Part shown: one piece after another, positions 25,239 to 35,051 of the stretch | Layout of the letters: every line of letters begins with the position of its first letter | Position numbering within the stretch: the stretch's first letter is position 1 | NCBI RefSeq assembly: GCF_003628755.1 | Contig: NZ_CP029256.1 | Span: forward strand, 391,585-455,584 | Source: Christensenella minuta | Lineage (GTDB): Bacteria; Bacillota; Clostridia; Christensenellales; Christensenellaceae | DNA: 64,000 nt | Direction: 5' to 3' | Notes under the pieces: generated by a model | Databases searched by the model: none | Told to the model about the DNA's origin: nothing | Seen by the model: the letters and a program-made list of their open reading frames with translations, nothing else | Translations under genes and position numbers: made by a program

Positions 25239-26939
25239 TTAGTCACATTCGTCCTGCAGGGCATCGTAGCCTTCCTCGCCCGTACGCACCTTGACGACGT
25301 TCTCCACATCATAGACAAAGATTTTGCCGTCGCCGATGTGCCCGGTGTAGAGCGCTTCCTTGACCGCGTCAATCGCCGCCCGGACGGGGATCTTGCAGAC
25401 AACGATTTCGACTTTTACCTTGGGCAGGAGGTTGATATCCACGGGTATGCCGCGGTAATATTCTGTGTGGCCCTTCTGCATACCCGCGCCCATGACCTGG
25501 GATACCGTGATCCCTGTGATGCCGATGCTTTCCAGCGCAGACTTAAGAGCGCCGAATTTATCCTGGTTGGCGATCACGACGATCTTCGTCATTTTTACAT
25601 CGCCGGAGGGAACGCCGGCCGCTTCCTTGGGCATCCGTTCTACCGGCACCGCTTTTTCAAGGGACGCCGGCTCGTCAGTCTTCATGCCTTCCGTCGTCAG
25701 GAAGCCGGTTGCTGTGGCGGGCATGAAGTCGGCGTAGCCGTTCGCAAGACCGTGTTCCTCGATGTCGAGGCCCGCAAGCTCTTCCGCTTTGGAAACGCGC
25801 AGGCCGACCGTATGTTTCAGGACCTGGAATACGATCGTCATGGTGGCGGCCACCCAGGCGACAACGGAGACGACGCCAAGCGCCTGAATGCCGAGGAAGG
25901 AGGCGTCCCCCGTATATACGAGGCCGCCGTCCACCGCGAAGACGCCGACGAGAAGCGTTCCTACCGCACCGCAGAAGCCGTGGACCGGGACCGCGCCGAC
26001 GGGATCGTCGATCTTGAGCTTTTTATCGAGCAGCTCCACACCGAACACTACGACAAACGCCGCCGCAAGGCCGATGACGAACGCCGCCCACGGATCGACC
26101 ATATCACAGCCTGCGGTGATTGCCACGAGTCCGGCGAGCGCGCCGTTAAGCGTCATGGAAACATCGGGCTTTTTATAGCGGATCCATGTAATGAACATCG
26201 CGCCGATCGCGCCGGCAGAAGCGGAAAGGCTTGTTGTCGTAAAGATTTTACCCGCCCAGTTGGCGCTGTCTCCCTGTACGCTGAGGGTGGAGCAGCCATT
26301 GAAGCCAAACCATGCAAACCATAGAATAAATACGCCGAGCGCCGCAAGCGGGATGCTGTGCCCAAGGATCGCTTTGGGTTTTCCGTCCCGGCCGTACTTG
26401 CCGATCCGGGGGCCGAGAATCTTCGCACCGACGAGCGCCGCTACGCCGCCCACCATATGGACCGCCGTGGAACCCGCAAAATCGTGGAAGCCGAGGGCCG
26501 AAAGCCAGCCGCCGCCCCAGATCCAATGGCCGGAGATCGGGTAGATGACGAGGCTTATGATAACGCTATAAATGCAGTATGCAGAAAATTTGGTACGCTC
26601 CGCCATTGCTCCCGAGACGATTGTTGCCGCCGTAGCGCAGAACATAGTCTGGAAAATAAAGAATACGTATGGAGGAATATCGCCCATCAGGTATTCGTTC
26701 TGCACAAAGAAATCCGGCGTGCCGATGAAACCGCCCGCCGATACGCCGAACATCAGGCCAAATCCGACCGCCCAATAGACGACGGAACCGAGTGAAAAAT
26801 CCATTAAATTTTTCATAATGATGTTGCCGGCGTTTTTCGCCCGCGTGAGGCCTGTCTCGACCATCGCGAAACCCGCCTGCATGAAAAAGACCAGCGCTGC
26901 GCCTAAGAGCACCCATACTGTGTCAACTGAAGAAAACAT
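25239..26939 (-). CDS. Ammonium transporter fused to a PII regulatory domain
   Basis: Residues 1 to about 400 of this 566-residue protein are an Amt channel of eleven membrane segments (start [21 protein letters not shown]; signature region [20 protein letters not shown]). After a linker, residues about 450-566 are a complete PII domain ([20 protein letters not shown]). It has the T-loop [13 protein letters not shown], with a tyrosine at the usual modification position, and [21 protein letters not shown] for ATP/ADP binding. PII normally plugs Amt when nitrogen is sufficient; here the plug is covalently attached. It follows glnN and a leader hairpin. Confidence 0.96.
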   Translation of the reverse strand: MFSSVDTVWVLLGAALVFFMQAGFAMVETGLTRAKNAGNIIMKNLMDFSLGSVVYWAVGFGLMFGVSAGGFIGTPDFFVQNEYLMGDIPPYVFFIFQTMFCATAATIVSGAMAERTKFSAYCIYSVIISLVIYPISGHWIWGGGWLSALGFHDFAGSTAVHMVGGVAALVGAKILGPRIGKYGRDGKPKAILGHSIPLAALGVFILWFAWFGFNGCSTLSVQGDSANWAGKIFTTTSLSASAGAIGAMFITWIRYKKPDVSMTLNGALAGLVAITAGCDMVDPWAAFVIGLAAAFVVVFGVELLDKKLKIDDPVGAVPVHGFCGAVGTLLVGVFAVDGGLVYTGDASFLGIQALGVVSVVAWVAATMTIVFQVLKHTVGLRVSKAEELAGLDIEEHGLANGYADFMPATATGFLTTEGMKTDEPASLEKAVPVERMPKEAAGVPSGDVKMTKIVVIANQDKFGALKSALESIGITGITVSQVMGAGMQKGHTEYYRGIPVDINLLPKVKVEIVVCKIPVRAAIDAVKEALYTGHIGDGKIFVYDVENVVKVRTGEEGYDALQDECD

Positions 26940-26964
26940 AATGAAACCTCCTAAAAATATTTAA

Positions 26965-26997
26965 GGCGCGCCTCCCGGAATAATGGGGAGACACGCC
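26965..26997 (-). terminator. Strand-specific hairpin in the amt leader
   Basis: In minus-strand RNA GGCGUGUCUCCC pairs along 12 positions with GGGAGGCGCGCC (two G-U pairs, 9-nt loop), followed by UUAAAUAUUUUU. The wobble pairs become mismatches in plus-strand RNA, so the structure is meant for the glnN/amt direction. It is either the glnN terminator or an amt attenuator. Confidence 0.65.
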
Positions 26998-27038
26998 TTT
27001 GTGTCAAGCGATATTTAGCTGAGACGCCCGCCGCACGC

Positions 27039-29123
27039 TTATACGCTGAACAGCAAGTCGCCATAGGTTGGCCATGGCCAGATTTTTTTGCTGACAAAGG
27101 TTTCCATGGTATCGGAAATCCCGCGGAGCTCCTGCATGGCCGCAAACACATACTCGCGGTAATATTTCGCACATTCGCCGATCTCGCCGAATTGTTTTAC
27201 GCCGAGAAGCGCCTGGTCGAGGGCGTCGACCGCCTTCACAAAGCAGGTGAGCTGCGAGGAAAGCTCGCAGGCGAGCCGCTCTTCCGCCGCTACCTCCGCG
27301 CCGATCTGCTTTTTCGCGAGAACGGCGTCGGTTAGTTCCTTTGTGTATGCGCTTACCGCAGGAATGATGCTCTTCTTGGACATTTGCAGCATGGTCAGCG
27401 CTTCAATATTCAGCGTTTTGCAGTAATTTTCCAGGATAATCTCGTAGCGCGAATGCATCTCCGCCTCGGTAAAGATGTGATGCGCGGTAAAGAGCTTCAC
27501 ATTCTTTTCGTGAATGAAGTAGGGCATGCAGTCCGCCGTGGACTTCAGGTTCAAAAGTCCGCGTTTTTCCGCCTCCGCCACCCATTCGTCGGAATAGTTG
27601 TTGCCGTTGAAGATGATCCGCTTATGCTCCTTCATCGTCCTTTTGATCAACTTCAGTACGTCTTGAGCAAAACAGCCGCCCTTTTCGAGTTCATCCGCAA
27701 ATTGCCTGAGTTCTTCCGCAACGACGGTATTGAGGATGATGTTAGGGCCGGCGATCGAGAGGCTTGAACCGAGCATCCGGAACTCAAACTTGTTTCCCGT
27801 GAACGCAAATGGCGAAGTCCTGTTGCGGTCCGTCGTGTCTTTCTGGAAATTGGGGAGGACGTGTACGCCCATTTCCATATTGCATTTCACCTGGTCGGTG
27901 TAATCGCTGTCTGTTTCGATTGATTCCAGCACGTTTGTAAGCTCGTCCCCGAGAAACATAGAGATGATCGCCGGGGGAGCTTCGTTTGCACCGAGGCGGT
28001 GGTCATTGCCCGCGCCGGCGACGGAAACGCGCATCAGGTCCTGGTATTCGTCCACACCTTTGATAACGGCGCACAGGAAAAGCAGGAATTGCAGATTGCC
28101 GTGCGGATCGTCGGTTGGGTTCAAAAGGTTTTCGCCCGTATCCGTGCAGATCGACCAGTTGTTGTGTTTGCCGCTGCCGTTTACGCCCGCGAAGGGCTTT
28201 TCGTGCAGCAGGCAGGCAAGGCCGTGCCGGTAAGCGACGCGCCGCATCACCTCCATCGTAAGCTGGTTATGGTCGGTCGCGATATTTGTTGTCGTGAAGA
28301 TCGGCGCCAGCTCGTGCTGGGCGGGAGCCACCTCATTGTGCTTTGTTTTGGCGAGCACGCCGAGCTTCCACAGCTCCTCGTCAAGCTCTTTCATGAATGC
28401 GGATACCCGCGGGCGGATCGAACCGAAATAATGGTCGTCCATCTCCTGGCCTTTGGGTGGTTTCGCGCCGAAAAGGGTACGGTTGCAGTACTTAAGGTCC
28501 CGCCGTTTTTCGTACATTTCGCGGTCGATGAGGAAATATTCCTGCTCAGGCCCCACAGTCGTGAGGACCCGTTTGACCTGGGTATTCCCAAACAGCCGCA
28601 GGATACGCAGTGCCTGGTCGTTAAGCGTTTCCATTGAACGCAGGAGAGGCGTCTTTTTGTCGAGCGCTTCGCCGCCATACGAACAGAAGGCTGTAGGGAT
28701 GCACAGGATACCGTCCTTGATGAACGCGTAAGAGGTCGGGTCCCAAGCTGTATATCCACGCGCCTCGAAGGTCGCGCGCAGGCCGCCTGAAGGGAAGCTC
28801 GATGCGTCCGGTTCGCCCTTGATAAGCTCTTTGCCCGAGAATTCCATAATTACCCTGCCGTCCGGTGTGGGAGAGATGAAGCTGTCGTGCTTTTCAGCCG
28901 TCGTCCCCGTCATTGGTTGGAACCAATGGGTGAAATGGGTGACTCCGTGCTCGATCGCCCAATTTTTCATCGCATTCGCAACGACATTCGCAACGCCGAT
29001 ATCAAGGTCCTTCCCGTCCTCAATCGTCTTTTTCAGGGCTTTGTACGTCTCCTTGGGCAGGCGCTCCTTCATTGCCGCATCGCCGAACACCATACTGCCA
29101 AACAATTCCGGTACCTTTGTCAT
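27039..29123 (-). CDS. glnN: Glutamine synthetase type III
   Basis: This 694-residue protein matches the type III glutamine synthetase length (about 700 aa) and motifs. These include [27 protein letters not shown], the glutamate/ammonium-site region [26 protein letters not shown] and [25 protein letters not shown] is the ATP-binding Arg region. It makes glutamine from glutamate, ammonium and ATP. It starts at ATG 29123 after AGGAAGG. It lies between its own promoter with a structured leader and the amt gene, and divergently from the glutamate synthase operon. Confidence 0.97.
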   Translation of the reverse strand: MTKVPELFGSMVFGDAAMKERLPKETYKALKKTIEDGKDLDIGVANVVANAMKNWAIEHGVTHFTHWFQPMTGTTAEKHDSFISPTPDGRVIMEFSGKELIKGEPDASSFPSGGLRATFEARGYTAWDPTSYAFIKDGILCIPTAFCSYGGEALDKKTPLLRSMETLNDQALRILRLFGNTQVKRVLTTVGPEQEYFLIDREMYEKRRDLKYCNRTLFGAKPPKGQEMDDHYFGSIRPRVSAFMKELDEELWKLGVLAKTKHNEVAPAQHELAPIFTTTNIATDHNQLTMEVMRRVAYRHGLACLLHEKPFAGVNGSGKHNNWSICTDTGENLLNPTDDPHGNLQFLLFLCAVIKGVDEYQDLMRVSVAGAGNDHRLGANEAPPAIISMFLGDELTNVLESIETDSDYTDQVKCNMEMGVHVLPNFQKDTTDRNRTSPFAFTGNKFEFRMLGSSLSIAGPNIILNTVVAEELRQFADELEKGGCFAQDVLKLIKRTMKEHKRIIFNGNNYSDEWVAEAEKRGLLNLKSTADCMPYFIHEKNVKLFTAHHIFTEAEMHSRYEIILENYCKTLNIEALTMLQMSKKSIIPAVSAYTKELTDAVLAKKQIGAEVAAEERLACELSSQLTCFVKAVDALDQALLGVKQFGEIGECAKYYREYVFAAMQELRGISDTMETFVSKKIWPWPTYGDLLFSV

Positions 29124-29170
29124 TTTTCATTGATCCTTCCTATTCTTATAGATTTTCCTTCAAAATTTGA

Positions 29171-29216
29171 AAAGCGCTGCGGGAAAAGTTTTTTCGGGTT
29201 TTTCCGCAGCGCCTTT
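29171..29216 (-). promoter_or_regulatory. Terminator-like hairpin in the glnN leader
   Basis: On the minus strand GGCGCTGCGG plus an A-run pairs with a T-run plus CCCGCAGCGC (about 13 bp, a bulge, then 4 bp), followed by TTTTCAAATTTT. It lies about 10 nt after the predicted transcription start and 48 nt before the glnN start codon, so it can act as an attenuator. Confidence 0.65.
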
Positions 29217-29232
29217 GCTGTCCACGTTTTGA

Positions 29233-29261
29233 ATTATAAGGCGGCAAAAATGAAAAGTCAA
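29233..29261 (-). promoter_or_regulatory. glnN promoter
   Basis: On the minus strand TTGACT (29261-29256), a 17-bp spacer and TATAAT (29238-29233). The rest of the divergent spacer, about 29262-29385, is A/T-rich with no gene. Confidence 0.8.
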
Positions 29262-29385
29262 GGGATTTCAATGAAAAAATGAAATATTTTTTAGATAAAT
29301 TGCAATATAAAGAAAATATACAACGGATTAATCCATAAAACGAAACATAAAATGCAAGAAATAATAAAAATATTTCATTTTTCTA

Positions 29386-29414
29386 TTGACAGGAGTTTTT
29401 TTGGAGCGTATCAT
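29386..29414 (+). promoter_or_regulatory. Glutamate synthase operon promoter
   Basis: TTGACA (29386-29391), a 17-bp spacer and TATCAT (29409-29414). It lies 42 bp upstream of the amidotransferase start and points away from the glnN promoter. Confidence 0.75.
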
Positions 29415-29456
29415 AACGGATGTAAAAAATGTATCGGAAAAAAGGTGGAAAAAGTG

Positions 29457-30578
29457 ATGCAACCAAGAGAAGGCCAAGTAAGAATCCCGTCGGGATGCGC
29501 AATTTCCGGAATGTTTTCCAAAGAAGGAAAACGGATGGACGGAAGCTCTATTATAAAATCGATTGCCACGATGCATGACCGTTCCAACGGGCTGGGCGGC
29601 GGATTTGCAGGATATGGTATCTATCCGGAATATAAGGATTATTATGCATTTCATATCTTTTACGACCATAAGGCGGCAAAGCTTGCCTGCGAGGAGTTCC
29701 TGGAGGAGCATTTCGATATCATCAATCTCTCCAAGATACCAACCCAAAAGCATCCGCGCATCACGGATGAACCGCTTATCTGGCGGTATTTTGTAACGCC
29801 GCTGCATACGAAGCTTAAGGAAAGCCAGCTTGACGAAAAGGAATTCGTCGTGCGCAGCGTGATTAAGGTCAATACGAAAATCGACGGTGCTTACGTATTT
29901 TCCAGCGGGAAGGATATGGGCGTTTTTAAAGCGGTGGGGTATCCGGAGGATGTCGGCGAGTTTTACCGGCTTGACGAATACAGCGGATATTGCTGGACGG
30001 CGCATGGGCGCTATCCGACCAATACGCCCGGCTGGTGGGGCGGGGCGCACCCGTTTGCCATGCTGGATACGTCGATCGTGCACAACGGCGAGATATCCTC
30101 TTACGACGCCAACCGCCGTTATATCGAAATGTTCGGATATAAATGTACGCTTCTTACGGACACGGAAGTCATCACCTATATGATCGACTACCTGGGAAGA
30201 CGGCAGGGACTCAGCTATGAAGAGACCGCAAACGTGATCGCGGCTCCCTTCTGGAGTACGATCGAGGGCATGCCGCCTGAAAAAGGCGCAAAATTTACCT
30301 ATTTGCGCAATGCTTTTTCCAGTATGCTCATTACCGGGCCTTTTTCCATCCTGCTGGGATTTGAAGGCGGGATGATGGCGCTGAACGACCGGCTGAAACT
30401 GCGCTCCATGGTCGTGGCTGAGAAGGGCGGCATGGTCTATGTGGCAAGCGAAGAGTGCGCGGTCCGCACGGTCTGCCCCGAGCCGGACAAGATATGGGCG
30501 CCGCGGGGAGGCGAGCCGGTGATTGTAACGCTTAACAACAGACACGGACAAAACGAATGCTCAAAGGAGAGTGCGTAA
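29457..30578 (+). CDS. Glutamate synthase amidotransferase subunit (class II, GltB1/GlxB-like)
   Basis: This 373-residue class II (Ntn-type) glutaminase corresponds to the N-terminal domain of glutamate synthase. The likely nucleophile is Cys14 in PSGCAISGMF, after a short propeptide that would be removed. Later motifs include AHGRYPTNTPGWWGGAHPFAMLD and VHNGEISSYDANRRYIE, which bind glutamine. It releases ammonia from glutamine for the synthase subunit encoded next. The ATG at 29457 has AAGGTGG 8 bp upstream. First gene of a five-part split glutamate synthase. Confidence 0.9.
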   Translation: MQPREGQVRIPSGCAISGMFSKEGKRMDGSSIIKSIATMHDRSNGLGGGFAGYGIYPEYKDYYAFHIFYDHKAAKLACEEFLEEHFDIINLSKIPTQKHPRITDEPLIWRYFVTPLHTKLKESQLDEKEFVVRSVIKVNTKIDGAYVFSSGKDMGVFKAVGYPEDVGEFYRLDEYSGYCWTAHGRYPTNTPGWWGGAHPFAMLDTSIVHNGEISSYDANRRYIEMFGYKCTLLTDTEVITYMIDYLGRRQGLSYEETANVIAAPFWSTIEGMPPEKGAKFTYLRNAFSSMLITGPFSILLGFEGGMMALNDRLKLRSMVVAEKGGMVYVASEECAVRTVCPEPDKIWAPRGGEPVIVTLNNRHGQNECSKESA

Positions 30579-30579
30579 G

Positions 30580-32085
30580 ATGGCAGTCGATTATTTATAT
30601 CCTGATTATGAAGTGGTGCGCAATCCTGAGCGGTGTATCGCGTGCCGCGTATGCGAGCGGCAGTGCGCCAACGAGGCGCATACGTTTGACGCGGAACTGA
30701 ACACAATGAAAAGCGACGACGCAAAATGCGTGAATTGCCACCGGTGCGTATCGCTTTGCCCGACGCGCGCGCTTAAAATAGTCAAGACAGACCATACCTT
30801 TAAGGAAAATGCGAACTGGACGGGAGAGACGATCAAAGAACTCTACCGGCAGGCAGGAACAGGCGGCGTACTGCTTTCCTCGATGGGGAATCCGAAACCC
30901 TATCCGGTCTATTGGGACAGGCTGCTCATCAATGCGTCGCAGGTGACGAATCCTTCCATCGATCCGCTGCGTGAGCCGATGGAGACCCGCGCCTACCTTG
31001 GGAAAAAGCCGGAGCATATCCTCCGGGACCAAAACGGGGAGATCATATGCAATCTGGCGCCGCAGCTTCGGCTTAACGTACCGATTATGTTTTCGGCGAT
31101 GTCGTACGGGTCGATCAGCTATAACGCGCATGAAAGCCTTGCGCGTGCGGCGCGGGAACTGGGTACCTTCTATAATACGGGGGAAGGCGGCCTGCATGAG
31201 GACTTTTACGAATACAGCGCCAACACGATCGTACAGGTGGCGTCCGGCCGTTTCGGCGTGCACAAGGATTATCTCAATGCAGGGGCGGCCATAGAGATTA
31301 AGATGGGGCAGGGTGCGAAGCCCGGGATCGGAGGACACTTACCCGGACAAAAGATTGTGGATGACGTTTCGCGTACGCGCATGATCCCGGAAGGAAGCGA
31401 CGCGATCTCGCCCGCGCCGCACCACGACATTTATTCGATCGAGGACCTGCGGCAGCTTGTCTATTCCTTAAAGGAGGCGACGGACTACAAGAAACCGGTG
31501 ATCGTGAAGATCGCGGCGGTGCATAATGTGGCGGCCATTGCTTCCGGGATCGCGCGCAGCGGGGCGGATATCATTGCGATTGACGGTTTCCGGGGCGGAA
31601 CGGGCGCGGCGCCCACGCGTATCCGTGATAATGTGGGGATCCCGGTCGAGCTTGCGCTTGCGAGCGTGGACGCACGCCTGCGCGAAGAGGGGATACGCAA
31701 CCATGTATCGATCGTCGTTGGGGGCAGCATCCGCAGCAGCGCAGATGTGGTGAAGGCGATCGCGCTTGGCGCGGACGCAGTGTATATCGCGACGGGTGCG
31801 CTCCTTGCACTTGGCTGCCACCTGTGCCGCAGCTGCCAGGCGGGAAAATGCAACTGGGGCATTGCCACACAGGAACCGGAGCTGGTGAAGCGCCTGAACC
31901 CGGATGTGGGCAGCGAGCGGCTTGTGAACCTCGTTCGTGCATGGGAGCATGAGATTAAGGAAATGATGGGCGGTATGGGGATCAATTCCATCGAAGCCCT
32001 GAAGGGGAACAGGCTGATGCTGCGCGGGATTGGACTCAATGAGAAGGAACTCAGCATCCTTGGCGTAAAGTATGCGGGTGAGTGA
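30580..32085 (+). CDS. Glutamate synthase catalytic subunit with ferredoxin domain (GltB2-like)
   Basis: This 501-residue protein has two [4Fe-4S] motifs near the N-terminus (CIACRVCERQC and CVNCHRCVSLCP). The FMN-binding glutamate synthase TIM barrel follows (MFSAMSYGSIS, TGEGGLHED, PGIGGHLPGQKI, VIVKIAAVHN, GFRGGTGAAPTR). The cluster motif CHLCRSCQAGKCNWG corresponds to the [3Fe-4S] site of GltB. It adds ammonia to 2-oxoglutarate and reduces the product to glutamate. The ATG at 30580 is favoured over GTG 30571, since AAAGGAG sits 10 bp before it. Confidence 0.93.
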   Translation: MAVDYLYPDYEVVRNPERCIACRVCERQCANEAHTFDAELNTMKSDDAKCVNCHRCVSLCPTRALKIVKTDHTFKENANWTGETIKELYRQAGTGGVLLSSMGNPKPYPVYWDRLLINASQVTNPSIDPLREPMETRAYLGKKPEHILRDQNGEIICNLAPQLRLNVPIMFSAMSYGSISYNAHESLARAARELGTFYNTGEGGLHEDFYEYSANTIVQVASGRFGVHKDYLNAGAAIEIKMGQGAKPGIGGHLPGQKIVDDVSRTRMIPEGSDAISPAPHHDIYSIEDLRQLVYSLKEATDYKKPVIVKIAAVHNVAAIASGIARSGADIIAIDGFRGGTGAAPTRIRDNVGIPVELALASVDARLREEGIRNHVSIVVGGSIRSSADVVKAIALGADAVYIATGALLALGCHLCRSCQAGKCNWGIATQEPELVKRLNPDVGSERLVNLVRAWEHEIKEMMGGMGINSIEALKGNRLMLRGIGLNEKELSILGVKYAGE

Positions 32086-32087
32086 AG

Positions 32088-32516
32088 ATGAAGCGAATTT
32101 ATGTAAATGAAAAATGGTGCCTTGGGTGCCACCTCTGCGAATATAACTGCGCATTCGCGGGTTCAGCGGAAACAGACATGGTAAAAGCGCTGAAGGATGT
32201 GCATATCAATCCGCGTATCCGCATCGAAGAGGAAGGAAATATCCACTTTGCGGTTTCCTGCCGCCATTGCGAGGAGCCGCTCTGCGCCCGCGGATGTATC
32301 ATGGGAGCGCTTTCCGTAGAGGACGGCATTATCATGATCGACCAGGATAAGTGCGTCGGCTGCTGTACCTGCATTTTGATGTGCCCGTATGGAGCAATCA
32401 TGCCGTCTGGTACGGGAGTGATGCAAAAATGCGAATTGTGCGTCGAGACAGCAGGCGGGACGCCGGCCTGCGTGGAAGGCTGCCCGAACCGGGCGATCGT
32501 GTTTGAGGAGAGATAA
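32088..32516 (+). CDS. Polyferredoxin subunit (four [4Fe-4S] motifs)
   Basis: This 142-residue iron-sulfur protein has four cysteine clusters: CLGCHLCEYNC, CRHCEEPLCARGC, CVGCCTCILMCP, and CELC with CVEGCP. The pattern is like the electron-transfer subunits of formate dehydrogenase and oxidoreductase complexes. It probably shuttles electrons from the flavoprotein encoded next to the glutamate synthase subunit. The ATG at 32088 is preferred; a GTG overlapping the previous stop lies two codons upstream. Confidence 0.9.
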   Translation: MKRIYVNEKWCLGCHLCEYNCAFAGSAETDMVKALKDVHINPRIRIEEEGNIHFAVSCRHCEEPLCARGCIMGALSVEDGIIMIDQDKCVGCCTCILMCPYGAIMPSGTGVMQKCELCVETAGGTPACVEGCPNRAIVFEER

Positions 32517-32518
32517 GC

Positions 32519-33751
32519 ATGAAATATGTACTCATTGGAAATTCCGCGGCAGCGGTCGGATGTATCGAGGGAATCAGGCAGCAGGACAAGAACGGTGAGA
32601 TCGTAGTGGTCGCCGACGAGCCCTACCACACCTATTCGCGTCCGGCGATTTCCTACCTGTTGTGCGGAAAGACGACGGAAGAGCGGATGAAATACCGCCC
32701 CGGTGATTTTTACCAAAAAATGAACTGTACGGTTATGCTCGGCAGAAAGGCAACAAGGATAGAACCGCGGGAAAAATGGCTGCTCCTTGAGGATGGAACG
32801 GTTGTTGAATACGATAAATTACTGGCCGCGGCAGGCTCGCGGCCGTTTATTCCGGAGATCGAAGGACTTGCCGGGGTGAGCGAACGGCATACGTTTATGT
32901 CGCTTGACGACGCAAAGGCGCTCGATGCGGCGCTCAAGGCGGACAGCCGCGTGCTCATCCTGGGAGCAGGACTCATTGGACTTAAGTGTGCGGAAGGAAT
33001 CGCACATAAGGTGGGGAAGATTGACGTTATCGACCTGGCACCGGCGATACTTTCGAGCATTTTGGATGCGGAAGCGGCACGCCCCGTTCAGGAACACATG
33101 GAATCGCAGGGAATCCATTTCCACCTGTCGGACGGCGTGCAGGAGTTCAAGGGAAACACGGCCGTGCTGTCAAGCGGGAAGGAGATCGGTTTTGACGTAC
33201 TGGTTGCCGCTGTAGGAGTGCGGCCCAATGTGGAGCTTGCACAAAAAGCGGGGATCGAAGCGCGCAGGGGAATTGTGACGGACGAGCGGTGCAGGACGTC
33301 GCTGCCGGACATCTATGCCGCCGGGGACTGCACGGAAAGCTATGATATCACAACGGGTGAATCCCGGCCGCTTGCGCTCCTCCCGAACGCGTATATGCAG
33401 GGAGAGTGCGCGGGGATTAATATGGCGGGGGGAAGCAAGGAATATGATAAGGCGATTCCTATGAATGCCATTGGTTTTTTCGGCCTGCATATGATTACCG
33501 CCGGAAGCTATGACGGGGAACGGTTTATCCGTAAAAGCGGCCGGGATTACAAAATGCTCGTTTCTGAAAACGGCGTTTTGAAAGGATTTATCCTGATCGG
33601 CGATGTTGCACGCGCAGGCATTTATACCGCGCTGGTCAGGGAGCGGACGCCGCTTGAAACGATCGATTACGAGCTGATTAGGGAAAAACCACAGCTGATG
33701 GCGTTTTCAAGAAAGGAACGGGATAAAAAGCTGGGAGGTGCAGCGGGATGA
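32519..33751 (+). CDS. FAD/NAD(P)-dependent oxidoreductase subunit
   Basis: This 410-residue pyridine-nucleotide-disulfide-oxidoreductase-fold protein has an N-terminal FAD motif (MKYVLIGNSAAAVGCIEGI) and YHTYSRPAISYLLCG. A second dinucleotide motif is VLILGAGLIGLKCAEGIA, and TSLPDIYAAGDC is the FAD-contacting C-terminal motif. It probably oxidises NAD(P)H for the split glutamate synthase, in place of the GltD small subunit. GAGGAGA precedes the ATG, and the stop overlaps the next start (ATGA). Confidence 0.9.
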   Translation: MKYVLIGNSAAAVGCIEGIRQQDKNGEIVVVADEPYHTYSRPAISYLLCGKTTEERMKYRPGDFYQKMNCTVMLGRKATRIEPREKWLLLEDGTVVEYDKLLAAAGSRPFIPEIEGLAGVSERHTFMSLDDAKALDAALKADSRVLILGAGLIGLKCAEGIAHKVGKIDVIDLAPAILSSILDAEAARPVQEHMESQGIHFHLSDGVQEFKGNTAVLSSGKEIGFDVLVAAVGVRPNVELAQKAGIEARRGIVTDERCRTSLPDIYAAGDCTESYDITTGESRPLALLPNAYMQGECAGINMAGGSKEYDKAIPMNAIGFFGLHMITAGSYDGERFIRKSGRDYKMLVSENGVLKGFILIGDVARAGIYTALVRERTPLETIDYELIREKPQLMAFSRKERDKKLGGAAG

Positions 33752-34461
33752 ATATCAATGCGGCGGGTATGTATTTCAAGGAGTTAAACGAGCAGATCAA
33801 GGCATCGGGAAAAGAAGTCGTGATCGATCATTGCATGGGCCAGAGGTATATTGGCAGCGGGCTTGCAGGGAAAAAGATCGTAATTAACGGTACGCCGGGG
33901 AATGCGCTCGGCGCTTATCTTGACGGCAGCATCATCACTGTGCATGGCAACGCACAGGATCAGGCGGGCGACACCATGAACGACGGGACGATCTATATTG
34001 CGGGTTCTTCGGGAGACGCGACGGGATATGCGATGCGTGGTGGTAAAATATTTGTCAACGGCGACGTCGGTTACCGTGCGGGAATCCATATGAAGGAATA
34101 TAAGGAAAAAAGCCCGGTGCTGGTGATTGGCGGCTCGGCGGGGAGCTTTCTCGGAGAATACCAGGCAGGTGGAACGATCATTGTGCTCGGCATGGGATGC
34201 AAACGCCCTGTGGGGAATTTCTGCGGGATGGGGATGCACGGCGGAAGAATCTATCTGCGGTGCCAGACGCCGCCGGCCGACCTTCCCCGCCAAATCATCG
34301 TAAAAAAAGCGGAAAAGCAAGATATGAAGGCAATCGAAGCGTATATCAAGGAATTTTGCAGGGTTTTCGGACACAGCGAGAAAGCGGTGGCGGACAGTGA
34401 TTTTTATGTCCTACGCCCGGATTCTAAAAATCCTTACCGCCAGCTTTATACGCAGAATTAG
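33748..34461 (+). CDS. GXGXG-domain glutamate synthase subunit (GltB3-like)
   Basis: This 237-residue protein consists mostly of the right-handed beta-helix domain found at the C-terminus of glutamate synthase. Repeated glycine motifs can be seen, including GKKIVINGTPGNALGAYLDG, GDTMNDGTIYIAGSSGDATG and GGTIIVLGMG. In split enzymes this domain is a separate structural subunit that links glutaminase and synthase sites. The last 50 residues are more charged and not part of the helix. It overlaps the preceding gene by 4 bp. Confidence 0.92.
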   Translation: MNINAAGMYFKELNEQIKASGKEVVIDHCMGQRYIGSGLAGKKIVINGTPGNALGAYLDGSIITVHGNAQDQAGDTMNDGTIYIAGSSGDATGYAMRGGKIFVNGDVGYRAGIHMKEYKEKSPVLVIGGSAGSFLGEYQAGGTIIVLGMGCKRPVGNFCGMGMHGGRIYLRCQTPPADLPRQIIVKKAEKQDMKAIEAYIKEFCRVFGHSEKAVADSDFYVLRPDSKNPYRQLYTQN

Positions 34462-34471
34462 GGGGCTGCTT

Positions 34472-35041
34472 ATGAGCCGGATATTGCTTACGTCCGGGTC
34501 TTTAAAGGGACGCGATTTTTTTGTGAGCCTGGTAAAAGAATACGGCGATCATGAGATGGTCTTTGCCGGCAGCGGCAGGGACGCGCGGGGGGCGCTTAGC
34601 AGGATGGACGTCGATCTTCTCGTGATCCATGCGCCTCTCCCGGATGAATTTGGCGAGGAGCTTGCCGAATATGCCTCGCGCAACAGCTATTGCGGAATCA
34701 TCGTAGTGGCGAAGAGCGATACGGACGCCAGGAGCATCCTGCGGGTAGAAACGGCGGGCGGCCTCGTTGCGCTGACGCCGCTTTCCAAATCGTTATTCCG
34801 CCAGACATTCCGGCTTGCCTGTGCAACGCGCAACCGGATGCTTGGGATACACAACGAGAATAAAAAGCTTTCGCGCAGGCTGGAAGACATGGGACTCATC
34901 GACCGGGCCAAATGCGTATTGATCCAGGTGCTGGGTATGACGGAGCCGCAGGCACACCGGTACATTGAAAAGCAGGCGATGGACATGCGCGTATCGAAGC
35001 GCCAGGTCGCCGAAGAATTGCTTAAAACATATGAGGCATAG
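34472..35041 (+). CDS. ANTAR-domain RNA-binding regulator with pseudo-receiver
   Basis: This 189-residue protein has an N-terminal receiver-like fold (1 to about 115). The usual phosphoacceptor aspartate position reads [10 protein letters not shown], with histidine and no acceptor Asp, so phosphorylation is unlikely. A short coiled coil follows, then a C-terminal ANTAR domain (about 130-189; [41 protein letters not shown]). ANTAR proteins prevent transcription termination by binding paired hexaloop hairpins in leaders. It is last in the glutamate synthase operon and near glnN and amt, so nitrogen control is a reasonable inference. Confidence 0.88.
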   Translation: MSRILLTSGSLKGRDFFVSLVKEYGDHEMVFAGSGRDARGALSRMDVDLLVIHAPLPDEFGEELAEYASRNSYCGIIVVAKSDTDARSILRVETAGGLVALTPLSKSLFRQTFRLACATRNRMLGIHNENKKLSRRLEDMGLIDRAKCVLIQVLGMTEPQAHRYIEKQAMDMRVSKRQVAEELLKTYEA

Positions 35042-35051
35042 GGAGGGTAAG

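Noticed and set aside
29124-29456. Classical ANTAR paired hexaloop hairpins
   Set aside because: I searched the glnN, amt and glutamate synthase leaders for two adjacent six-base loops with the conserved A and G and did not find a clear pair; only single terminator-like stems are seen.
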